NCBI GenBank assembly: GCA_035610365.1 | Contig: CM069432.1 | Location: 79,922,520 to 79,986,519, forward strand | Direction: 5' to 3' | Source of the DNA: Aquatica leii | Lineage: Eukaryota; Arthropoda; Insecta; Coleoptera; Lampyridae | DNA: 64,000 bases | In this document: piece by piece, positions 21,304 through 34,346 of the stretch | Position numbering within the stretch: position 1 is the first letter of the stretch | How the letters are laid out: each line of letters begins with the position of its first letter | The notes under the pieces: model-generated | What the model was told of the DNA's origin: nothing | Databases searched by the model: none | The model's input: the letters and a program-made list of their open reading frames with translations, nothing else | Program-made: the position numbers and the translations under genes

Positions 21304-22116
21304 TTGAATGCATTTTTAGAACGAGTTGCCGAACTTCAATTATCGCGTAACGTTTCAAGTCATCAGTTATTTTTGGAGTGTACTGATCTTTTTACAGGTC
21401 ATGCATTGATTTTTGTTAGATCTATTCGTAATTCAGTTAGTTCTTGGGAAGGCTTAGTTAAGTTTTTACGTGAACAATTCCAGCCTACCGATTATGACGA
21501 ACGACTTATTGAAGAAATTAAGCGTCGCACTCAAGCTAATGATGAGCCTATGGGTATTTACGTTGCAATTATTCGCAACATGTTTTCACGTCTCGATGAG
21601 CCTTTTTCTGAAGAAAAGCAGTTAAAGATTTTGTTAAGAACTATTTCTCCCGTTTATCAAACTCAGCTTGGTTTGTCGTCGGTTACTTCAATTGAGGAGT
21701 TAATTAAATTTGGTCGTATTATCGAGGACCGCATGCAAGCTATTGAAGCTTACACGCCTCCATCTCGTAGAAAGCAGGACATGGAGCCTGATCTCGCTTA
21801 CGTTACATCTCAAGTTAAGGACATTGCCGTTTCTCGTTCTTCGAATAACGTTAGTAGTGGTGAAAAATCTACACCACCTGTTAGACAGAATTTACGATTA
21901 CCGTCTTCTAGTATCGCACCTTCTTCACGAAGGTTAGCTATCGTTAATGCGCCTGCTTCTTCTAATCGAAGTAGTCCGCAATTATGTTGGAATTGTAGGA
22001 AGCCTAACCATCGAGCTGCTTCTTGCAAAGAACCTAAGAAAGGTTTATTTTGTTATCGTTGTGGAAAGTCTAACGTTACGGTCCGCACTTGTTCTAAGTG
22101 TTCGGGAAACGAGTAA
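21304..22116 (+). CDS. gag: Gypsy gag region
   Basis: About 270 residues resembling a retrotransposon gag capsid domain. It ends in two CCHC zinc knuckles (CWNCRKPNHRAASC and CYRCGKSNVTVRTC), which bind RNA in particles of this family. The frame is open further upstream. Gag and pol overlap by a few codons in different frames, which fits the frameshift expression the family is known to use. Fossil of a recent insertion. Confidence 0.85.
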   Translation: MNAFLERVAELQLSRNVSSHQLFLECTDLFTGHALIFVRSIRNSVSSWEGLVKFLREQFQPTDYDERLIEEIKRRTQANDEPMGIYVAIIRNMFSRLDEPFSEEKQLKILLRTISPVYQTQLGLSSVTSIEELIKFGRIIEDRMQAIEAYTPPSRRKQDMEPDLAYVTSQVKDIAVSRSSNNVSSGEKSTPPVRQNLRLPSSSIAPSSRRLAIVNAPASSNRSSPQLCWNCRKPNHRAASCKEPKKGLFCYRCGKSNVTVRTCSKCSGNE

Positions 22117-25100
22117 AGGACGTACTAAGAAGCCGTTTAGTGACGTCAGAGGTCAAAGTTAAATCGGCTGTCTATTTTAATAGTCTACATTCTTCGAAGA
22201 AAAAGAGTTTTGTTAAGAATAAAGTCGTGTTAGATTATGTTTTCGAGTCTGCTGAGTCTGACGAAAGACCTTTTGTCTACGTTAAAGTTTTTGGTCACGA
22301 AATTTTAAGTTTATTAGATAGTGGCGCTTCTCGCACTATTGTCGGTTCTAAGGGTTGGGAAATTTTTAGTCAGTTAGGTTTGAAGTTAAATAAGTCAGTT
22401 AAAGTTAATTGTGTTGTCGCTAATGGTAAATCAGTACAAAGTTTAAGTTCACTTCTCGTCCCAATCGAACTTAAAGGAAAAATTGTTGTTTTAGAAGTTT
22501 TAGTTGTTCCTGACGTTCCGCATAATTTAATTTTAGGTGTTGATTTTTGGAAACAAGCAGGTATCGTTCTCGATCTTAGAAAAGGTGAATGGCGTTTCGA
22601 AAATATGGACACCATTTCACAATTGGAAGATAAAGATTCAGTTATTAAGTCTCGTCTCGATCTTTCTTCAGAACAGCTTAATCAGTTAGACAATTTAGTT
22701 AGTAATCACTTTTCTTCTTCGAATGAAAATTTTGGATGCACCAACTTGATCGAACATCAGATCAAGACTACTTCCGAACCAATTAAGCAACGTTATTACC
22801 GAGTTTCGCCATTTATCCAGAAACAAATCGATCTGGAGTTAGAAAAAATGTTAAAGTTAGGCGTTGTAGAAAAATCAAACAGCGCTTGGTCGAGCCCGAT
22901 CTTATTGGTGAAGAAGAAGGACAACTCGTATCGTTTTTGCGTAGACTTTAGAAAAGTCAACAAGGTTACCGAAAAGGACGCTTATCCTTTACCTTACGTT
23001 TCGTCTATTTTGGATCGTCTTCGTGACGCAAAGTTTATTTCATCTCTCGACATTAAGTCCGCTTATTGGCAGATTCCTTTAAGCGAATAGTCTAAGCAGT
23101 ATACCGCTTTTACAGTTCCGAACCGTGGGTTATTCCAATTCACGCGTTTACCGTTTGGTTTAGCTAACGCACCAGCTTCTTGGCAAAGGTTGATTGATCG
23201 AGTTTTAGGTCCCGAATTAGAGCCTTACGTTTTTGTTTATTTAGATGACGTCATTATTTGCGCTCCTTCCTTCGAGAAACACATGGAAGTGTTAACTGAA
23301 GTTCTTCGTCGCCTTAGAGAGGCTAATTTGATGTTAAGTAAAGACAAATGTCATTTTTGTAAACCTGAACTTAAGTATCTTGGTTTTATCGTAAATTCTA
23401 CTGGTTTGTCGGTTGACCCGGAAAAGGTTGATGCAATTTTGCGTATTCCAGTTCCCACTGGTGTCGCTGAAGTTAGAAGAATTATAGGCATGGCCTCGTG
23501 GTATCGCCGATTTGTACCGAATTTTTCGACAATTATCGCTCCATTGACGTCTCTGTTAAAGAAGAATTCCAGCTTCAACTGGACTAGTGATTGTGATGAA
23601 GCCTTTCAGATTATTAAGAATTGTTTAGTTTCCGCACCTATTTTGTCTTGCCCTGATTTTAATGTTCCGTTTACAGTTCAAACTGACGCTTCCGATTTTG
23701 GTCTTGGTTCAGTTCTTACCCAGTTTATTGACGGTGAAGAACGTGTTATTTGTTATAATAGTAGGTCGCTCACAAAATGTGAACGCAAGTATTCCACTAC
23801 CGAAAAGGAGTGTTTGGCTGTCCTTTGGTCTATTGAAAAATTACGCCCCTATCTTGAAGGAACAACTTTCACTGTAGTTACCGATCACGCATCATTAGTC
23901 TGGTTACATAATTTAAAGGAACCTACCGGTCGTCTAGCACGATGGGCTGTTAGACTGCAGCAATTTGATTTTACGATCATTCATCGTAAAGGAAAGGATC
24001 ATGTCGTACCTGACGCATTATCTCGTTCAGTACCAGCTATCGACAATATTACTACCGATTGTGACACTACCGAACCTAAGTCTTCGGACAAATGGTTAAC
24101 GAAACTTATGGAACGTGTACGTTCAAATCCTAACGCTTTTCCACAGTGGAAAATTAGTAACGGAAAGCTATTTAAGCATGTTACCGTAGACTATCCCGAT
24201 CTTCGTTCTGAGAATGACAATTGGAGAGAAGTTGTGCCTAAGTCTAAACGACTCGAAATATTGTCCAAGTTTCACAATGAGCCTACCGCTGGACACCTTG
24301 GTATTTTTAAGACTCTCGAACGAATTGTTCCGCTTTATTACTGGCCTAAGATGAAGGCTGACGTTATTCGTTACATCAATGGTTGTAAAGTTTGTATCAC
24401 GCATAAGCCAGAACAGAAACGTCCTGCTGGCTTTATGACCCGTCATCCTGTTGTGGACAAACCTTGGCAGTTGATTTCTACCGATCTTGTTGGACCGCTA
24501 CCGCGATCTAAGAGTGGTTATTCATACATCCTTGTGGTTGCCGATTATTTTTCTAAATTTGTGTTATTTTTCCCGTTACGTTCCGCTACTGCAGCAGCAG
24601 TTACTAAACGTTTTGAAGAAGATGTCTTTTTAATGTTTGGAGTTCCTCAGTATCTTTTGTGTGATAACGGCACACAGTTTCGTAGTGCAGAGTTCAAGAA
24701 AATGGTTTCGTGATATAAGTCTAAAATTATTTTTAACGCCAATTATCATCCACAAGCGAATCCAACTGAAAGAGTCAACAGAGTCATGAAGACAATGCTA
24801 TCGTCATATATCGAAGACAACCATCGACATTGGGATAAGTATCTTGCTAAAGTAGCATGTGCTATTCGTACCGCTGTACATGAAGTCACCGGCTTAACGC
24901 CGTTTTTCGCTAATTCTGGACGTGAAATCTGTCTCGACGGATCACGTCATGGAAAAACTACCGATTCCGACACTATCGACGATCTAGCTTTTGCCGATCG
25001 TACCTTTTTGGCCGAAAGAGGCCCAGCTTTTAGAGAAGTTTACGTCGACATTAAGAATCGCTTGAATGCCGCTTATGTCCGCGCTAAACATTATTACGAT

Positions 25101-25334
25101 TTACGTCGTCGTCCAGCACCTTTTGAGGTGGGAGACACAGTGTGGCGAAAGAATTATGTCCTTTCAGATGCATCTCGATATTTCTCGGCCAAACTGGCAC
25201 CTAAGTTTATCGGTCCGTTCTACGTGAAACGGAAGGTTTCATATCAGACCTATGAGTTGTCTGATGACACGGGAGCATCTAAAGGCATATGGAACGCCAA
25301 GGACTTAAAATTAAACCCGACTGGGGATAAATAG
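22098..25334 (+). pseudogene. pol: Gypsy pol region (PR-RT-RH-IN), broken
   Basis: Protease is marked by LLDSGASRTIVG, reverse transcriptase by YVFVYLDDVIICAP and RNase H by FTVQTDASDFGLGSVL. The integrase shows a zinc-binding region, a DLVGPLP core start and a LLCDNGTQF block. Domain order is that of Ty3/Gypsy. The region has about two breaks, so it does not encode one continuous polyprotein. Apart from these it is well preserved, in keeping with the nearly identical LTRs. Confidence 0.88.
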
Positions 25335-25836
25335 TTTTCGTTATGTTTTACCTTTTTAGTTTCTTTTTCGTGTTGTTTAGGTTAGTTAGTTTCGTTTTTG
25401 GGTTCCGTGTAGAGACAGACTAAGAATATTTCTCTACAGTGGGGACACCACTTGTCGTAAGAGGCGACTAAACAACGGTTCTGTCATTTCCATTTTTCTT
25501 TCTTCTGCTATCTTGTCTGTTCTTATCTTTTATTTCTGTAGTGTTTGCGGCTAGGTGCCATCGCTCGGTGAGGGCTTTAGTTGTGGGAAAAACGCAATGC
25601 GCGGATCTCGTGAAGCGCAGCGCGCCCTCTTCTATTGTACCGCATCGGGTGATCTGTGTCGAACTCAAACATATGCTACCCTTCTTTTATCGTTTAGTTT
25701 TCGTTCCGTTAGTTTCGTTAGGGGTTCTCGATGATTGCGAGATCGCGAGAACCATAGGCTTAGTTATCGTTTTATTTTTGTTTGTTTGCTGTTACTTATA
25801 GAGTGATTTGGGAAATCCCTCTTTTAGTAGGGGAGG
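25335..25836 (+). other. Gypsy 3' untranslated region and polypurine tract
   Basis: Between pol and the 3' LTR. An 86-codon frame here (25541-25801) has no recognisable domain and I do not call it a gene. The polypurine tract is at 25826-25836. Confidence 0.6.
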
Positions 25837-27454
25837 TGTAACCTGCGTTTGGGATTTGCAGCAGTTATCTTTTTATGACAGACCCCGTAAATCGATTCCG
25901 CTGGCTGAATTTTGTTTTTTTTTGTTGATTAGTTCATTATTAGCATCAAAAACGTTTTGCTCGTTATTGTATTGCGTGTGATTTAAGTTAATTGGTATTT
26001 CAAGTTGTTTTACAATCATTACTGGTATTTTTTTGAATGCATAAAGTTCCGTGGTTTTGATTTTGATTTAGTATTTTACTTATTTATCTCAGTAAAATAA
26101 CAATTCTATATAATTTACGACTTCCTTTTTGAATGTAAGTTGATCCATTTTTCTTGTTATTTACACCTTGTTTAGGCTGAGTTCTATATTATTCAGCGCT
26201 ATTATAAGCCACCTGCAAATAAGCAAGCTAAGCATTTTTGATGAGAAATGTTTCGGTCGAAGGTCTACATGATAGAATTCACGTGGCTAATTATAGTTTT
26301 CATCTTTGTTAAGTTCGTTTGTTTAATGTTCTATCTTCTACCAAGATTTTACAGCGCACGTTCAATTAGTTAAGTAGGGGTACGAAGTTTTAAAAATGGT
26401 AAAGTTTGGTTTTTGGGAATCAATCGATCGTTGGTCGCAATTAAGAAATACCGAATACCGTGAGATGTAGTGGAGTGATTAGGGTACTTTTACCCTATCG
26501 TTAGGTAATGCCGCGGAAGTAGAAATCGTGAAAATTAAGTGTTGTGGTAAAAATGTTAATTTTTCAAATTTCGTAATGTACGGCTTATATAGACTTCATG
26601 GTTTCTAAAAATAAACTGTCACGTTTGTGGGATTTAATGTTGAGGTATTGTGTGAAAAAGAAATCCTAAATTCGCCGTTGTGCGGTTATCAATTAAATTG
26701 TGAAATAAATCTTCCGTCGGTGTTCTATTGTTTGGGGATTCCATCGAGCCCGTTTCCAACTACGGTACTCCTGGAGCGGCCGAATTCAATCTAATTACGT
26801 AGCTTCCGGAAACGCTGTGCCGACAGTTCATCTAAGTAAAGGTATTTATCGATTTTGGTTATTATCGTGAAGTGAACCGCGATTGAAATGCAGTAAAAGC
26901 TTTGAATTTGAGCCGATTGAATTACGACTAACGTTAAATTTAATTATTTCGAGTAACACTTAAAAGGTGTTTACGTGAAGTTAAATTGGATTAATTTTTG
27001 GTTTTGTGCGTATATAGAAGTAAATCGTATTCCATATAAAAGATAATGTAACGATTTGTAAAGAATAATTTGTTTGAACGTTTAGTTCGAAACAAGTTCG
27101 GACATATATTTTATAACTTGTATTTTTAGTTTAATCGAATTGTTTGTTATTTATGCGGTCAAGGCCTTGAAATTTATTTGTGTTTTGTTTTATTTGAAAA
27201 CGTCGAGTTACGCTATTATAGTAGTATTTTCTTTTTATACATTTTAGTTTTTGTGTTTAGATTGTTCATTTTTGTTTGTTTTGCTTAAGATTATTTCATT
27301 TCTTTAATTCAAATTTGTTTAATATTCATTATTACTTGTTTTTTTTTTAAATATTCAATCAATAAATGTTAAATTGTTAAATGTAAAGAGCTTTTATTCA
27401 TTCAGCTGCCGCATACGTAATTTTTGTTTTTAAGTGTATTTCAGAAAAGTTACA
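25837..27454 (+). repeat. 3' LTR of the Gypsy element
   Basis: Identical to the 5' copy for about 1100 bp, then continues. The TGTAAC start finds its inverted partner GTTACA at 27449-27454, and AATAAATG lies near 27361. I therefore take the full LTR as about 1.6 kb, with the 5' copy shorter. The boundary after 26936 is inferred from the terminal inverted repeat only. Confidence 0.6.
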
Positions 27455-27879
27455 ACTCAAGGTAAGTTCCGGGGTTGTAACCAACCAGATGAGCTTTTGG
27501 GTAATCAGGGGTCCGGAAGCTACCCTCATCATGACCTTGATTGGCACCCGTACCGATTTTTGAGTCTTTTACCGTTTTAGTTCGATTTTATGTCGATCTC
27601 GTTTCCAATTTATCACGGAATTTTAAATTATAACCCACCCCATCTCCATTGAGCTAGTGGCACAACACCGTTTATGTTACCTCATTTCAGGCAGTGACTT
27701 TGTTTTTAACTTTGGCATGTAACAACACTACTTTTTATTGTGCTCCCAAAAATCAATATTTGTATACATAGTCTTGTTAGTCAATACTGTAGGTTTTGCT
27801 CAATTATGCTTTTTCTTCTATATTTTTGGACCAGAAATACGAACGCAAAATTTAAGTCAAGCGGTAACGGAAAGTGTAA
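27455..27879. other. Sequence right of the 3' LTR
   Basis: Contains AAGGTAAGT and TTGGCACCCGTACCG-like motifs that look more like a retroelement leader (splice donor, primer site) than host flank. This is unproven. Confidence 0.3.
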
Positions 27880-28075
27880 GTCCGTTAATTACCTGATTGC
27901 TAAAAATATAAATACTGTCATTTATCACTTCGAAGATTCAAAGTGCAATGTCTTGCAAAACCTCAGTTTGTTTAGGTTTACAAACAAAAATATTTCTTGT
28001 TTTGGCTCTTAAGGAAAGACTAAAACCAAGCCTAAAAAGTTACGACGCGCCCTAAGCCAAAAGTCGCTTATAATC
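27880..28075 (+). repeat. Dispersed repeat, second family, copy A
   Basis: Shares GTTAATTACCTGAT, ATCACTTCGAAGAT-like, TGTCTTGCAAAAC, TCAGTTTGTTTAGGTT, TTTTGGCTCT and AAGCCTAAAAAGT with 58398-58640 in the same order and orientation. No coding capacity that I can identify. Confidence 0.7.
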
Positions 28076-28379
28076 GTAACGATAGCATTGATTACAATGA
28101 TTTTTTTTGTATTTTATGACAGTCTAGTGTGTATAAATCGTCTATTTTATGGTGTATACATTCAAAATTACAATAAAAATGAGACTCAGAAAGGGAATGA
28201 ATCTGGCATTTTTTTAAAAATGCATGCGTTCAGGAAGGCAGTAAGTAAAGGTTAGGAAGCAAAAAAGTTTTTACAGAGAAGAGTTTTGTAGCTTTTTTTT
28301 AAGCTTCTGATTTTCTTGTATTTATTGAGGTATTGTTATACAATTATTTTAAAGGAGAATAGTGACAGTTACTTCATTT
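28076..28379. other. AT-rich DNA without a gene
   Basis: Nothing recognisable. Confidence 0.35.
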
Positions 28380-28887
28380 TTGTTTGGTTTTTGCAAAAAA
28401 TACGAAATGTGTGATTCACACATTGGCTGATATTCAAAAAGAAGGTTTTGCATTAATCATTAACGAAAACTAAAAATGTCAAAATTTTGCTATTATTAAC
28501 GATTCTGATATAAAGTTGTTTAAAGAAAAAAAAGTAAATAAATATGAAATAGACAAGCTGTTACAACAACATGGACTTGATGAATATGACGACTACCCTA
28601 TCATTGTGAGTTTAATGCAATCGAATTAATATAGGCTTATGCAAAGTCATATTACAATAAACACATTGGTAGGGACGGGTATGGAGATGAAAAAGTTATT
28701 TCAATGTGGAACAAAGCACTACAACAGTATATAAAATATGGAAAAAGTGCATAATTCATACAGAAAAACTAATACAAGAGTGGCATAACCAAGAAAAAAT
28801 ATTAAACATTACAGTGGAACTTTTAGTAATTAATGTTGGTTTAAATGTTTCAAGATCATTGGAATCCTCAGATAGTGATGCTTAAAA
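28380..28887 (+). pseudogene. IS630/Tc1-like transposase C-terminal fragment
   Basis: Pieces in shifting frames read DIQKEGFALIINEN, YEIDKLLQQHGLDEYD, then NAIELI followed by AYAKSYYNKHIG. After that come CIIHTEKLIQEWHNQEK and a serine/aspartate-rich end SRSLESSDSDA. This is the C-terminal third of an IS630-type transposase: NAIELI stands where NPIE carries the catalytic glutamate, and the family end is usually acidic. Several frame changes and stops make it dead. It probably belongs to the family of the copies at 15442 and 39298, or a close relative. Confidence 0.72.
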
Positions 28888-31818
28888 TAAATAAAGTTTA
28901 TGACATTTTTGAAACTGAATATTTTTTTAAAACCAATTGTTACTCAAGACGTTGCTCATTTCGTTGTTTTATCCAAATTACGTTTAATCTATGTTATATA
29001 TCATTTGAATGTGCTTCAACGTTTTCTTATTTTATATACTTCAACTGATTTGATTTAACAAAAAGTGTAATGACTATAAATGTTTAAATCTAAATTTTAC
29101 TTTAATAAATATAATTAATCGAATATAAACAAATTGCACTCGTTTTTAATAATATTTATTTTAATATTAGTAATCTTGAATTAACTAAAGATTAATTTTG
29201 AAGGTTAAACGTCTTTGGTTAAACGTGTTATGACAGCAACAGTGAATTTTTAATTGTAACTAATAAACGAACACTTAATTTCACTAGTGCGTTAATCTTG
29301 ATTCATACGAATACGATGATGATCCTTGAGATCTTCTCTTATAGCAAGAACTAGTTACACTGACTAATCTATTGTAAAAAAATTTAAAGTTAAAAAATGC
29401 ATTGCTGAAGTTGTTAATAGGACAACTACTACGTCATCGTGTCAATTAAGACTAGCAATCCTGCGATAACCAAAGCACATAATAACGAACTGGAAACTGC
29501 TGTAACTAGTATATCAAATAATAAGAATTGTACATTTAACATTTATTTAAAATAAAAATTATACGGTTTTTTATGTCTCAATAATTCAATGTGTACATTA
29601 CAAATGCAACTTTTATTGAAAATGATGACGTCATTGTTTCAATAGCAACTTTAAAGTGATATGTTGAGATTTTACAAAATTTTTAAATTATTTTTTTTTA
29701 TTTGCAAATGAAAAAAACTGCTTTGAAACTTTAATGTTAGAAACTAGAATATTTTAGATTTTAAGTTGCATAATTTTTTTTTGCTTTTTGTTATTTGTTT
29801 TACAGATAAAAATATAATATGTTTGTAGAACGGTTTTTCAACATATAGCAAATTGAATATTGTACATATGTTTCTTAATACAATAATTTTATTAAATTAT
29901 CTGCAGTTACAGCATTAAATCAAAGGTAAACAACGTTGCTTAAAAACCTTGTTTATAGTTAATTATAACTAAAAAACTGATAAACATTGAAAATAACAAA
30001 CTTAAATTTAAAAATATTTACACAATTTTACAATTTTTACAATGTTTTTATAAATGACTACAGAAATACCTGTAGTTATTATTTTCAATTGTTGACAAAT
30101 AGCGCTTTATTTGAATAGAATAATTAAGTAATTACGAATTATGAATCCAAAATATAAGTAAAGTTAAAATTATTTAAAATCACACTTGACTTGAATTTAT
30201 ATAAATGAAAAATCATCTAAAATATGCAAATTTTACGTTACAAGGTTTAATAAAGTAAAAAACATAAATATTAAATTCTTAAAACACAATGGCGTAATAT
30301 ACGTTTTATTAGTTTATTAGGAAATTTTGTACTTATAAAGTCAAAAATCAAATTAAACGTTTGTTCAGATAAAAATACTCTTAGCAATATTTTACATTCA
30401 GTTTACATTTTTGTAATTATTATTAAAACTTTTACTAATTTTTTACAAAAGTTAAGTAAAATTAATATTATAGTACTGTTTTCTAATTAACTAAATTAAA
30501 TTTAAACAGTTTTTTATAATTTGATAAATATTTCTACTAAATTTTGACAAAACGACAAAATCAAATAAAAGTTCAAGAATTTCTAATACACTTATGATAT
30601 ATGTTGTCAGAGCTGCGCTTGTTGGTTTTAATTGTTCTACTTTACAAATGGCAACAAACCTTCCTATATTAAACTCTGCATTACAACTCTACTGCCATCC
30701 AATAGCAATAACTAGTAATTTATATCATTAGTGTATACCTCACTTACTCGCTTTTATGATTAATCTCAGTGGTTTAAAAATAAAGTGAATTTTAATAAAA
30801 TTTACTCAATTTAAGCTTGAACTGCAATTTAACGTACATCTTACTATTGTATTAAAGTTTTTGTTAAACTTGTCCTTGCTTAACATATACAAAAATAAAT
30901 TTAAATCAGGATTTCAATAAAATTAAAAATTCTTTTTAATTTCACAAAGAGTAATATCTAACATTTCTTTTAAAAAATTTTAAGAATGTATATTGTTTTT
31001 AACGCAATAAGATGCTTTGTGTATTTGTAGAAAATCAAAAAGTATGAAGTACGAAGCATTATACCTGTTTTTTACGTGTTGACGTATATTATATAATATT
31101 CTAAAATTCTATAATCAATATTTTTGTTTAAAATTAATTATTTAATAAACTAAAATCTGATTTTGTTTTATGTACCAGCATATAATTTTTTTTTTGTATT
31201 TAAATTTTCTCAATACATTTGTTTAGTATGTACATATATTTAATTTAATTAACATAGTTTTTAAACTTCAAATCACAAATAAATTTTGTTATTAACTTTA
31301 ATTTAGAATACAACTCAATATGTAACTATTTGTTCGTAGTTATTACACTTCTTAGAGTGTAATAAAACAAACGCGCATTCACCTATAACTTATTGTTTTA
31401 GTGGTTTATGTTAAATTAATAATTAAATATAATAAAAATAGGATACCGGCGCTACAGTAGCTTGTAAGGTACATATAAAAAAAAAGTATTTGGACACTTA
31501 ATTTAAATGTCTATTGTGTACACATAAATGTATTGTGTGCTGCATAACTAGTGTAACCAATTTTTTTCTTGACCAAATCAGAAAGAAACAGATCTATAAA
31601 CGGTAAAATTTCAAAGAAACACTTTAATTAAACTTAAAACTCTATTAATATACAATTTTTAGTAAGAATATTAAGTTTTACGGAAACAGTTTCAAATAAT
31701 TCAAGATTTATAATTTTTTTTTGCTTATTTTAATTGTATTAAAGTTTTATATTTTATCAAATAAACAAATAAACTATTTGCTTGGCAATTTTTAGCAACA
31801 CAAATTAATCCTTACATT
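28888..31818. other. Long AT-rich stretch, no gene seen
   Basis: Nearly 3 kb of AT-rich DNA with only short biased frames. I see no TIR pair, domain or RNA gene. Confidence 0.4.
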
Positions 31819-32025
31819 TCACATTTTTTTAAATTTGAAGCCAATTCTTAAAAAATGTCTTTGAATAGTTTCTTTTTGACCGGTACAATTAATCTTGTCT
31901 TGCGTCTTACTCAGTAAAATTTTTAACGTCGACACTTGCTTGTCAACCGTGTAAACCTCTTGCACCGTTCTATTTAAAACTTCTAAATCGCGCAGTTTTT
32001 TGACTATAGAAGAACTGACTAACAT
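31819..32025 (-). pseudogene. IS630/Tc1-like transposase N-terminal fragment, copy 3
   Basis: A 68-codon minus-strand frame carries VQEVYTVDKQVSTLKILLSK and KETIQRHFLRIGFKFKKM. This aligns with NLYTVDHQVPTVKVKI and KTLRKYLLLLGFRYKK in the transposase at 15825-16868. It is only the linker between the DNA-binding and catalytic parts. Its ATG lies seven bases from one arm of the large inverted repeat. On the minus strand that arm carries intron-like signals (GGTAAGTT ... TTTTTTTTAG), as expected for this family's 5' leader. Confidence 0.7.
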
Positions 32026-32031
32026 TTTTGA

Positions 32032-32795
32032 TAATTATAAACGATGACTTACATAAATTAAACACAGGAATTCGGCATAACAATTTAATTGAAATTTGTT
32101 TAAATTAGAATAGGCGACGTTTCGATAACTATTGTTATCATAATCATGCCTAAAAAAAAGAAGATTGCAACCATAAACAACAATAAAAATATTTTGTATA
32201 AAATTAACTTACCACTAATTACACAATTTATAAATAATAAATAAATCTAACACTAAATAAACTAACATATTTTTGTATAAAACGTACATTGGTATTTAAC
32301 GAACATTACATTACAACTAAATTATTCCTGTTGGTGCAAGGTTAAAATTATTGAAAAGTAATTCACAATGTTCTTAATATTTAAAAATTATTTCTGTAAT
32401 TTAGGGTTCTTACGGTGGTTTAAGTTTAATTAAATTAGAATAAATACTACTTAATTTGTCAGTATCTTCTCTATTGTTCATAGTATTATTAGTGAGTTTT
32501 ATAAAAAGCATTTCTTTGTAATGTTCGTTAAATACCAATGTACGTTTTATACAAAAATGTGTTAGTTTATTTAGTGTTAGATTTATTTATTATTTATAAA
32601 TTGTGTAATTAGTGGTAAGTTAATTTTATACAAAATATTTTTATTGTTGTTTATGGTTGCAATCTTCTTTTTTTTAGGCATGATTATGATAACAATAGTT
32701 ATCGAAACGTCGCCTATTCTAATTTAAACAAATTTCAATTAAATTGTTATGCCGAATTCCTGTGTTTAATTTATGTAAGTCATCGTTTATAATTA
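32032..32795. repeat. 279-bp near-perfect inverted repeat
   Basis: Arms 32032-32310 and 32517-32795 have equal length and differ at very few positions (I noted one). They are separated by 206 bp. Each arm carries GTAAGTT and TTTTTTTTAG signals like the leader intron of the IS630-type transposon, whose transposase fragment abuts the left arm. The arrangement looks like an inverted duplication of the element's 5' end. Confidence 0.9.
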
Positions 32796-33569
32796 AAGTT
32801 AATACACGGCTGTATGAAGAAAATACTTTAAAAAAAATTTTGATAATGTTTTAAATCTCGGAATGTATAGTTTTCTTTACAGTTTCAGCCATAATAGGAA
32901 TAATCTTAAAACATAAAACTTACATTACAATTACATTTTATTGAAACATTTGTAAGTACCTGTATTTCACAAATAAAACAACAAAGTAGTCTCCAATAAA
33001 ACTGATTTTAATAAACAAGAATAACACTGTAATACTTTAAATCAACTGGTAATAATTAAAACGCGACGGAAAATGCTAGCTGTAAACTGTCATAATTTGC
33101 TTTTAACATTGATTATACCAACTTAACTTAAAATTCTCAAATATGATTGGACAAATTATTTATTGCGGCAAAAATTTCAAATTATCTCTTTTAGTTGATG
33201 ACATATCTTCTTGTTTTCAGAGTGGAGCTGTAGATTATAAGCGAGACGCGAAGCGTCCAGGGATATAAATCGCGCAGGTTATAATAAATTTCTCATCCGT
33301 GGTATATATATATAATTCTTCCACTACTAGAATTATTAAAACTTGAATTCTACCTGTTACTAAATCAAATTGGAAATTTAAGATATTAATCAAGTCAGTC
33401 AATATGACAGTTGTCATTAGTTTAATAGAATTGATTTTGACCTAATTCTTAATTGTGATTTATAACACAAAAATAAATTCACAAGGTTTTTTTTGCTAAA
33501 GCTATTAAAATTGTTTAAAAACATTATTACTTAAAGCATTAGGTATATCTAAAATATATTTAGGGTTCA
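32796..33569. other. AT-rich DNA without a gene
   Basis: Nothing recognisable. Confidence 0.4.
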
Positions 33570-33850
33570 TATCACTTTAGGGCACTTTTCTTTCTAATTA
33601 CAATAGGTGTTCTTAATACAAAAAAGCGTATTAAGATATTTATTGAAAAAAAATGCGGAATATTCACTTTTCTTAAAGTTATACGGTCTTAAAGTTGGAA
33701 CTACTTTTTACTCGTATGACGTCATTTACGTTTTACAATGCACGGTAAGAATTATGAATTTAAAAAAAATTGCTACATTAACGTCCGCCATAGAAAAAAT
33801 TTCTACACTACATCTGTGGTCGCCGTGGGTAGTAATTAAATTTAAAAACA
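33570..33850 (+). repeat. Inverted-pair repeat, left copy
   Basis: Matches the reverse complement of 36430-36670. Landmarks are TATTGAAAAAAAATGCG, AAAGTTATACGGTCTTAAAG, TTGGAACTACTTTTTAC and TATGACGTCAT. The divergence is moderate. An 82-codon frame inside is not supported as a gene. Confidence 0.75.
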
Positions 33851-34346
33851 CTTGAACCTTAAAAAAACACCCCTTTTCTTGGCGTATAACACAGATCAAT
33901 TAATATTGTTATATCAATCTTTATCAACTTAACGCTTTCTTTTATGAAAATGATTAATACTAACTCAAAAGGAACCAAAAACAATAAATATCTGTCGTCA
34001 ACACCTTTAAATCCATTTTTATGTTTACAAAGACACGTTGGTTGTCGTACAATTCATGTCATATGTCACATAAAATGATCTAAATGCTTAGGTAAAAGCT
34101 TCGATTGCAGTATTGTTTTTTATTAAACAGTCCAATAGCACTCAACTAAAACATCTTTAGCACTTTTAACAACTGCCAAGAAACCAGGTCTTTAATATGT
34201 TGATAACGCTAACAAAGCGTGGAAAGTATTAAGTTAAGCAATAGCGCCACAACACCGGTATCAGGCAATTCTAAAAATACGAGTATGTCGAATAGGTAAA
34301 GGTATCTTTTAAAAAAATCCTTTTAGTACATTTTAGTGTGTTTTAC

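Larger units (their letters stand above)
20014..27454 (+). mobile_element. Ty3/Gypsy LTR retrotransposon, young but broken
   Basis: LTR-related sequence starting TGTAACC occurs at both ends, with gag and pol between in the order protease, reverse transcriptase, RNase H, integrase. This is the Ty3/Gypsy order. A purine tract (AGTAGGGGAGG) lies directly before the 3' LTR. The LTR copies are almost identical over about 1100 bp (I noted one difference), so insertion was recent. The coding part carries about two breaks in pol and the 5' end is not fully regular, so I call it a broken recent copy. No envelope gene was seen. Confidence 0.92.

Noticed and set aside
25541-25801. 86-codon frame between Gypsy pol and the 3' LTR, considered as an envelope-like gene
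   Set aside because: Too short, with no signal peptide plus transmembrane pattern of an envelope protein and no recognisable domain; most likely untranslated region.
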